Shown here piece by piece: positions 7,913-11,495 of a DNA stretch of 11,495 nucleotides. The stretch covers positions 1 through 11,495 of the forward strand of contig DATKDU010000474.1 in the NCBI GenBank assembly GCA_035512595.1, written 5' to 3'. Every line of letters starts with the position of its first letter. The first letter of the stretch is position 1. The translations under genes were made by a program, and so were the position numbers. The DNA is from DATKDU01 sp035512595. GTDB taxonomy: Bacteria; Planctomycetota; Planctomycetia; Pirellulales; Pirellulaceae. The notes under the pieces were generated by a model. It was not told the origin of the DNA, ran no database searches, and worked only from the letters and a program-made list of their open reading frames with translations.

Positions 7913-8467
7913 TCAGTCGCCGATATGGACTCGCAACCACGACCTGGCGTAAGCCCAGTCGGCATCCGCCGTGGACTCGGAAACTCGCAAGGCGTCGGCC
8001 GCCTGGCGGATCGTGAGGCCGGCAAAATAACGGAGCTTCACCAATTCGGCCTTACGTGAGTCATGGACCGCCAGGCGGTCGAGGGCTTCATCCAAGGCGA
8101 TCAGGTCGATGCTGCGGCTGGGGGCCTCGATCTGGTCGTCGTCCAAACCCACCCGCTCTAGCTGCCCGCCCCGTTTGGCGCTTTGCTTCCGCTTCGCGCT
8201 GTCCACCAGGATCCGCCGCATGGCCTCGGCAGCAGCTCCAAAGAAGTGTCCGCGGCTGTTCCAGTGCCGGGCTTTTTCCGTATCGACCAGCTTCAGGTAG
8301 GCGTCATGCACCAGCGCGGTGGCCTGGAGCGTTTGTCCCGGCCTTTCCTGAGCCAGCTTCGCCGCGGCCAACTTCCGCAGCTCCTCATACACTAGCGGCA
8401 ACAGTTGTTCCGCTGCCGCCGGATCGCCGGATTCAATCTGCGACAGGATGTGAGTAACGTCGGGCAT
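7913..8467 (-). CDS. ECF-type RNA polymerase sigma factor (Sigma70_ECF, TIGR02999-like)
   Basis: 184 residues from MPDVTHILSQ, the start that matches the family's usual beginning. The N-terminal half (~1-95) contains region 2, with LLPLVYEELRKLA (22-34) and QTLQATALVHDAYLKLV (45-61). The C-terminal half (~118-184) holds the region 4 helix-turn-helix, with LRYFAGLTIRQAADALRVSES (145-165) and a WAYARSWL tail (171-178). This is the planctomycete PF07638 type, which normally has no linked anti-sigma gene and sits before a kinase, as here. Control by the downstream kinase is inferred, not shown. The ribosome binding site for 8467 is poor (GGGG at about 8472-8475). A TTG at 8503 with GGAGGTGA upstream would add 12 residues and is the alternative start. 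Confidence 0.93.
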   Translation of the reverse strand: MPDVTHILSQIESGDPAAAEQLLPLVYEELRKLAAAKLAQERPGQTLQATALVHDAYLKLVDTEKARHWNSRGHFFGAAAEAMRRILVDSAKRKQSAKRGGQLERVGLDDDQIEAPSRSIDLIALDEALDRLAVHDSRKAELVKLRYFAGLTIRQAADALRVSESTADADWAYARSWLRVHIGD

Positions 8468-8846
8468 GGCCCCAATTGTGGTCGAGCCGGAACGTGTCCG
8501 CAATCAAAGCCCCTCACCTCCAGACTGGAGGTGCGAATCGTGCCGGGACTTGACGAGGGAACCCCGAGAAGTCCCCACCTCCTGCGTGCGTCGGTCACAT
8601 CGACCGACTGAACGTCAAGCTCCGAGCGGACGCACGAATCTCGCGGAGCAATCGAGCCGGTTTGCTTAATCGAGCCGGCCGGACTCCGAGCTGCGCCGAA
8701 GCGGCCAGTTTCAACGGGCTCGCCAATATTCCGCTCCACCTGGCTGAGTCTGTTTGCTCGCTACAGCACGCTGCGAAAGGCGACAGCGCCTGCGATTGCC
8801 CTTCAGTTCTTCCCAGTTTCCACACCCTCCACAGGAACCACTTTGC
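8468..8846. promoter_or_regulatory. Divergent intergenic region between sigma gene and plus-strand module
   Basis: 379 bases must hold the promoters of both the sigma-kinase unit and the plus-strand cluster. No convincing -35/-10 pair was found by eye. It contains a perfect dyad (8515-8533) near the sigma gene and an 11-base direct repeat AATCGAGCCGG at 8650-8660 and 8668-8678 (period 18), which could be a binding site for a dimeric regulator. No open frame here is believable as a gene. Confidence 0.5.
8515..8533 (-). promoter_or_regulatory. Perfect dyad containing a strong Shine-Dalgarno sequence ahead of the sigma gene
   Basis: CACCTCCAGACTGGAGGTG is a 9+1+9 perfect palindrome, 47 bases upstream of the chosen sigma start. 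On the minus-strand transcript its 3' arm reads GGAGGTG and continues to GGAGGTGA (8521-8514), a near-ideal ribosome binding site, ten bases before a TTG at 8503 in the sigma frame. A folded hairpin would hide that site. It may instead be a DNA operator. Confidence 0.5.
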
Positions 8847-9791
8847 ATGACCACATTGGTTGATGAACCACGGGCCGACAGCTCGCTCTCCCCCGCCCAG
8901 CGGCTGCGGGGGACGATGGCAGCCGTGGCCCTGCATTTCACCTGGTTCGGCGTCAGGAAGTCGCTGAATACTGAGCAGAAGGCGCAGGCCGCCGATGCTT
9001 TCGGTGCCGAGGGCGCCTACCTGAGTGCCGGCAAGAAGCTGATCGACACTTCCCATCCGGCCTTCAAAGCCGTGACGGCCCTGAAGTCGCAAATCGTCCA
9101 GTTCTTGAGGAGTATGTCGGTGCCATACCCAGAACCGGGTATAAGGTTGATCCGCCGCGATGAGATTGGCCTGTTCGACACCAAGCTCACCAGCTTGCGG
9201 CAGGAGCTCGACGAGGCGGTGGTCAACCTCGACCGCCACTTTTCCGAGCTTAAGGCCGCAGCCCGGCGCAGGTTAGGCCGGCTGTATAACCCGGCCGACT
9301 ACCCTGAAACGCTGATCGGCCTGTTCGCCGTCACGTGGGAGTATCCCAACTGCGAGCCCCCAGCCTATCTCCAGCAGCTCAGCCCGGAGCTGTATGAAGA
9401 GGAATCGCGACGGGTGGCCGCCAGGTTCGAAGAATGCATCCGGCTGGCCGAGGAGGCCTTCACGGAGGAGTTTGGCAAGCTGGTATCACACCTCAGCGAG
9501 CGGCTCAGCGGCAGCGAAGACAGCCGCGAGAAAATCTTTCGTGATTCGGCCGTGCAGAACCTGACCGAGTTCTTTCAGCGGTTTCGGCATTTGAACGTCC
9601 GCTCCAGCGAGCAGCTCGACCAGCTGGTGAGCCAGGCGCAGCAGATTGTTCGCGGCGTGCAGCCCCAGGCGCTCCGCGACGACACGCATCTGCGGCAGCA
9701 GATCGCCTCGCAGCTGGCCGGCGTCCAGAGCCAGATCGAGGGCATGCTCGTCGATCGGCCGCGGCGCGCCATCCTCCGCCGGCCCCGCTAG
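8847..9791 (+). CDS. DUF3150-like helical protein (tentative)
   Basis: 314 residues from ATG at 8847 (MTTLVDEPRA), with AGGA at 8833-8836. The in-frame ATG at 8754 gives an unlikely Cys/Arg/Pro-rich extension. No signal peptide or membrane segment. It is mostly charged helix, with probable coiled coil at ~115-145 and ~210-300. Landmarks are FTWFGVRKSL (31-40), a PAFKAVTALKSQIVQFL helix (71-87) and VPYPEPGIRLI (92-102) before a long helix. The order short N-terminal helix, 'S-x-P-Y-P' turn, then long amphipathic helices reminds me of DUF3150 proteins (PF11348). In phages and bacteria these can accompany MoxR-type AAA ATPases and VWA proteins; no such partner is in this window. It is the first gene of a three-gene cluster: the next ribosome binding site overlaps its stop. 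Being a real gene is near certain; the family is a weak recollection. Confidence 0.85.
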   Translation: MTTLVDEPRADSSLSPAQRLRGTMAAVALHFTWFGVRKSLNTEQKAQAADAFGAEGAYLSAGKKLIDTSHPAFKAVTALKSQIVQFLRSMSVPYPEPGIRLIRRDEIGLFDTKLTSLRQELDEAVVNLDRHFSELKAAARRRLGRLYNPADYPETLIGLFAVTWEYPNCEPPAYLQQLSPELYEEESRRVAARFEECIRLAEEAFTEEFGKLVSHLSERLSGSEDSREKIFRDSAVQNLTEFFQRFRHLNVRSSEQLDQLVSQAQQIVRGVQPQALRDDTHLRQQIASQLAGVQSQIEGMLVDRPRRAILRRPR

Positions 9792-9800
9792 GTGACAGCC

Positions 9801-10049
9801 ATGCAAGTGGTCATCACCGCCAGCGGCCAAGTCCGCTATGTCTACGACGAAGCCGTGGATCTATCAGATTTGGGACGCTCCACGATCTCACGGGCGTCCC
9901 ATGTCGAGCCCGACGAGCAGGGCCAGTGGTTGGCCGATCTGAGCCCCGTCGGTGGCCCCTGTCTGGGACCTTTCCCGCTCCGCAGCGAAGCGCTAACAGC
10001 CGAGCGCCATTGGCTTGAGTCCCACTGGCTCGTTCCGTCAGCCCGGTAA
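9801..10049 (+). CDS. Small conserved-looking protein of unknown function, second gene of the module
   Basis: 82 residues starting MQVVITASGQ. The ATG at 9801 is preferred because AGGTGA (9790-9795) sits five bases upstream and overlaps the stop of the preceding gene, which implies translational coupling. A GTG at 9792 would add three residues. The protein has a well-defined centre, SRASHVEPDEQGQWLADLSP (30-49), followed by VGGPCLGPFPLRSEAL (50-65) and a WLESHWL end (71-77). I recall this pattern from planctomycete and phage-associated hypothetical proteins but know no function. There is no signal peptide and no membrane helix, so it is likely cytoplasmic. Its fixed place between two other small-module genes suggests a joint role. 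Confidence 0.8.
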   Translation: MQVVITASGQVRYVYDEAVDLSDLGRSTISRASHVEPDEQGQWLADLSPVGGPCLGPFPLRSEALTAERHWLESHWLVPSAR

Positions 10050-10089
10050 GCGGGCCTCGGCCGGCCCTGAAGGAATCCCCTTTGTGCAT

Positions 10090-10117
10090 GCCGGTCCCGG
10101 CGCGCGCTGGGGCCGGC
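10090..10117 (+). other. Hairpin in the spacer between the two small genes
   Basis: GCCGGTCCC (10090-10098) and GGGGCCGGC (10109-10117) form a nine-pair stem with one G-U and a GC-rich 10-base loop. It is followed by TGCGTTTGTTTCT, an imperfect T tract. It could act as a partial terminator that lowers expression of the last gene, or as a message-stability element. Confidence 0.5.
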
Positions 10118-10156
10118 TGCGTTTGTTTCTGTCCCCCCTGACCCAAGGAATCTTCC

Positions 10157-10348
10157 ATGTCCCAAGCAGAACTTGAACGTCAAGTCAGCCGGCTTACGGG
10201 TGAATCGCGCCGCGAGGTCCGGCGGCGGGGCTTTTCGATCGTGTCCCCGCAGATGTTGGCCGTCGATCCGGATGCGGGAGAACTCTCCGAGCCGCAGGTC
10301 CTCGACTGGGATCAGGTCGAGGCCGACCGCTACGGCCGTGCGGCCTGA
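10157..10348 (+). CDS. 63-residue hypothetical protein, last gene of the module
   Basis: 63 residues from ATG at 10157, with AAGGAA (10145-10150) six bases upstream. The sequence starts MSQAELERQVSRLTGES, continues with a basic stretch REVRRRGFSIVSP (19-31) and ends in an acidic part with VLDWDQVEADRYGR (48-61). The N-terminal half looks like a short helical, possibly DNA-binding segment (a 'LTGESRREVRRRG' helix-turn resembles small transcription-factor tails), but this is speculative. It is 107 bases after the preceding gene on the same strand and about 55 bases before a strong terminator, so it closes the transcription unit. A good ribosome binding site and a clear terminator argue that it is real in spite of its size. 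Confidence 0.72.
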   Translation: MSQAELERQVSRLTGESRREVRRRGFSIVSPQMLAVDPDAGELSEPQVLDWDQVEADRYGRAA

Positions 10349-10403
10349 TCCTCCAGTTGCTTTCGTCAATTGTCCCGATCAAAGCCATTTTCAAGGATGC
10401 GAT

Positions 10404-10448
10404 CGCACTCCAGGGCTGCCCGAGTGGGCGGCCCTGGGGTGCGTTTTT
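10404..10448 (+). terminator. Strong intrinsic terminator closing the three-gene module
   Basis: Arms 10404-10421 and 10426-10443 form an 18-pair stem with two T-G wobbles around a GAGT tetraloop, immediately followed by five T. The wobble partners are U-G on the plus-strand RNA, which fits termination of plus-strand transcription. Confidence 0.92.
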
Positions 10449-10563
10449 CTTAGCCATTACAATCAAGAGCCGGCGAAAACGACGGTGAGTCGTGACGGAG
10501 CCTCCGAAATCCGTGGGTTGCCGAAGTCAAGTCGCAGTCACGAGTTGACCTCATATCGTGCCG

Positions 10564-10633
10564 ATTAGCCGGAGAGAGCTTGGGCAGGATTAGATCCTGC
10601 TCCACATAGCAGGCTAATACTTGGAATCCAAGC
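10564..10633. other. Inverted-repeat cluster with a tRNA T-arm-like hairpin
   Basis: GCAGGAT/ATCCTGC (10584-10590, 10594-10600), GCTTGG/CCAAGC (10578-10583, 10628-10633), ATTAGCC/GGCTAAT (10564-10570, 10612-10618) and CTTGG/CCAAG (10620-10624, 10628-10632) crowd into 70 bases. On the minus strand GCAGG-ATCTAAT-CCTGC has the 5+7+5 layout of a tRNA T-arm, with T55, C56 and A58 kept. It is followed by CCAAGC, which can pair with GCTTGG upstream. No convincing D-arm or anticodon arm was found, so it is not called a tRNA. Confidence 0.4.
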
Positions 10634-10762
10634 ACTTACCGACTCGGCCGCTTGCTCGGCCGTCAGGTTGTCGGCGACCCGCCGTTCCTCGCAGTAGCGC
10701 TGGCATAGCTCTCGGAGGCCCAGCGTGTTCGGGCTGTCGGTGTGGACGATGAGTCGGCGCAT
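10565..10762 (-). pseudogene. Short ORF, possible N-terminal remnant of a site-specific recombinase
   Basis: 65 residues from ATG at 10762 (MRRLIVHTDSPNT), with AAGGG (10770-10774) seven bases upstream, so the start looks genuine. Residues 14-30 read LGLRELCQRYCEERRVA, similar in feel to the first helix of the core-binding domain of planctomycete tyrosine recombinases (a 'LRxLCxxYxxER' pattern). After SAW (residue 45) the text becomes uncharacteristic and runs through the inverted-repeat cluster to a stop. No catalytic domain is anywhere in the window. Read as a truncated gene whose body was lost. It could also be a genuine small protein. Confidence 0.35.
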
Positions 10763-11151
10763 GCTCGAACCCTTGAGTCGATCAGGGTTTCCCACAGGCG
10801 CACATAACTGCTCCCCTTTAGACCTCGGCGATCGGTTCGGCGCCCTGCATAGCCGCCGCGGCAATTCTCGGTCATTTTGCCGTTTTTGCCGAATTCTCGC
10901 CGGCCGATGTCCGCTTTTTTCCCTGGATTACGACCTTCTCTAGGGGGGATGTCGTTTCCCCACCGCCAGGCTTCTGGCGGCTTCCCGGAACAGAACTCGT
11001 GCATTGACTGCCTATGGCTTAAACCACGGCTTCTCTCACACGGACGGCCTAGTTCGAGGACGACAGGAGTGGGAATTCGCTCGTCCACTGCCAATCACGG
11101 CCTGCCGGCCAAAAAAAACGGCTGCGGCGGGGACGGGGAGGTTGTTTTCAC

Positions 11152-11185
11152 TAAGTGATCACGACTTACAGAAAACTATTTTCTG
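11152..11185 (+). promoter_or_regulatory. AT-rich dyads upstream of the right-edge gene
   Basis: TAAGT...ACTTA (11152-11156, 11164-11168) around TGATCA, and directly after it CAGAAAA-CTA-TTTTCTG (11169-11185), a perfect seven-pair dyad. This AT-rich block sits about 30 bases upstream of the candidate -35 box, where an activator site or UP element would be. Binding protein unknown. Confidence 0.4.
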
Positions 11186-11214
11186 AATTATGGAAAAAGT
11201 TTGCACGTCTGTGA

Positions 11215-11242
11215 TTGACGGCCCGCTGGCAGCGATTACATT
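11215..11242 (+). promoter_or_regulatory. Candidate sigma-70-type promoter for the right-edge gene
   Basis: TTGACG (11215-11220, five of six consensus bases) and TACATT (11237-11242, four of six) are separated by 16 bases. The start codon is about 48 bases downstream of the -10 box. Found by eye; not tested against background. Confidence 0.45.
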
Positions 11243-11289
11243 GCCGGCGTTCTGCTCGGAACCGACTTTTCTTTCGCAGGGAGTGTGCC

Positions 11290-11495
11290 ATGTCTCGCCG
11301 CTCATCTTTCCGCACCAGCCGTCAGCTCAAGCGCCAGTCGCGCCGTGCGTTCATCGAGCAACTGGAGCGCCGCGAAATGCTGACTGCGATTCCGGTCGCG
11401 CTCGATGATCCCCACTATGCCACGCCGCTGGACACGACGCTCACCATTTCGGCCAGCAGCAGCGGGGTGCTGAACAATGACTTCGATCCCGAATC
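11290..11495 (+). CDS. N-terminal part of a LEPR-XLL-type exported protein (runs off the window)
   Basis: Open from ATG at 11290 to the window edge: 68 codons seen, with GGGAG (11279-11283) six bases upstream. The N-terminus is Arg/Ser-rich (MSRRSSFRTSRQLKRQSRR) and is followed by FIEQLERREMLTA (21-33), the same targeting motif type as in the Calx-beta gene at the left end. The visible part ends with SSSGVLNNDFDPES, a pattern typical of the first cadherin-like or Big_9 Ig-like repeat ('GVLxNDxDPxG') of very large planctomycete surface proteins. The full product is probably long and extracellular. It lies on the strand opposite to the other secreted genes and has its own likely promoter. Confidence 0.88.
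   Translation, partial: MSRRSSFRTSRQLKRQSRRAFIEQLERREMLTAIPVALDDPHYATPLDTTLTISASSSGVLNNDFDPE

Larger units (their letters stand above)
10449..11289. other. Mostly non-coding accessory region
   Basis: About 840 bases with no full-length gene. It holds a short minus-strand ORF (10565-10762), an inverted-repeat cluster (10564-10633), a seven-pair hairpin with a four-base loop (10963-10980), an A8 tract (11111-11118), and the AT-rich upstream region of the gene at 11290. The other open frames here lack ribosome binding sites and coding character. Relics of an excised or decayed element are plausible. Confidence 0.55.

Noticed and set aside
7798..8025. 76-codon upstream extension of the kinase frame
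   Set aside because: It overlaps the 3' part of the sigma gene and the intergenic spacer, is low-complexity Arg/Pro-rich, and MAANKLDDQ with GGGAG upstream fits the family's usual start.
8595..9239. 214-residue minus-strand open frame opposite the first module gene
   Set aside because: It lies antisense to a gene with good ribosome binding context and helical coding character, has no family resemblance, and is a GC-rich shadow frame.
10564..10633. Functional tRNA gene
   Set aside because: Only the T-arm-like hairpin and a weak acceptor pairing can be drawn. The D and anticodon arms do not pair properly.
10404..10640. Integron attC site or CRISPR array
   Set aside because: No GTTRRRY/RYYYAAC core pair and no regularly spaced repeats were found; the hairpin at 10404-10443 is fully explained as a terminator.
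10663..11094. 143-residue minus-strand open frame in the right intergenic region
   Set aside because: Low-complexity Arg/Gly/Ser-rich text and no ribosome binding site; it overlaps in another frame the better-supported short ORF at 10565-10762.

Overview
The window looks like a chromosomal segment of a planctomycete, probably of the Pirellula/Gemmata type. This rests on three hallmarks: an ECF-type sigma factor directly upstream of a very large Ser/Thr kinase with WD40 and TPR regions, two secreted-protein genes whose N-termini carry the planctomycete 'LEPR-XLL'-like motif (LEQLEERRVLS and FIEQLERREMLTA), and high G+C coding DNA. No sequence comparison was possible, so the lineage is an inference.

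Left two thirds (1-8467), all minus strand, reading from right to left: an ECF sigma factor (8467-7913), then a 1581-residue membrane kinase (7797-3052) with kinase domain, transmembrane helix, coiled coil, 14 WD40 repeats and a TPR tail. Next come a small secreted protein of unknown function (2843-2382) and a 713-residue secreted or surface protein (2235-94) made of seven SBBP-type propeller repeats plus two Calx-beta domains. A long perfect-arm hairpin (2976-3044) follows the kinase stop. A roughly 106-base element occurs twice, just before the small secreted gene (2857-2963) and just before the Calx-beta gene (2264-2369). Each copy holds a GC stem-loop, then a terminator hairpin with a T run, and it ends close to the Shine-Dalgarno sequence of the next gene. 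Changes between the copies preserve base pairing.

Middle (8468-10450): a divergent control region, then a plus-strand cluster of three genes, a 314-residue helical protein tentatively like DUF3150, an 82-residue protein and a 63-residue protein. It is closed by a textbook intrinsic terminator (10404-10448). The three genes look like a small accessory module without the ATPase or VWA partners that would explain a function.

Right end (10449-11495): about 840 bases that are mostly non-coding. They hold a short minus-strand ORF that may be the N-terminal remnant of a recombinase, a dense cluster of inverted repeats with a tRNA T-arm-like hairpin, and an AT-rich upstream region with a plausible promoter. 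The window ends in the first 68 codons of another LEPR-XLL-type surface protein.

The sigma factor and kinase probably form a signalling pair in one transcription unit. The secreted genes downstream are separated from it by terminator-like elements that could be plain terminators or leader attenuators. Nothing visible links the plus-strand module to the kinase.
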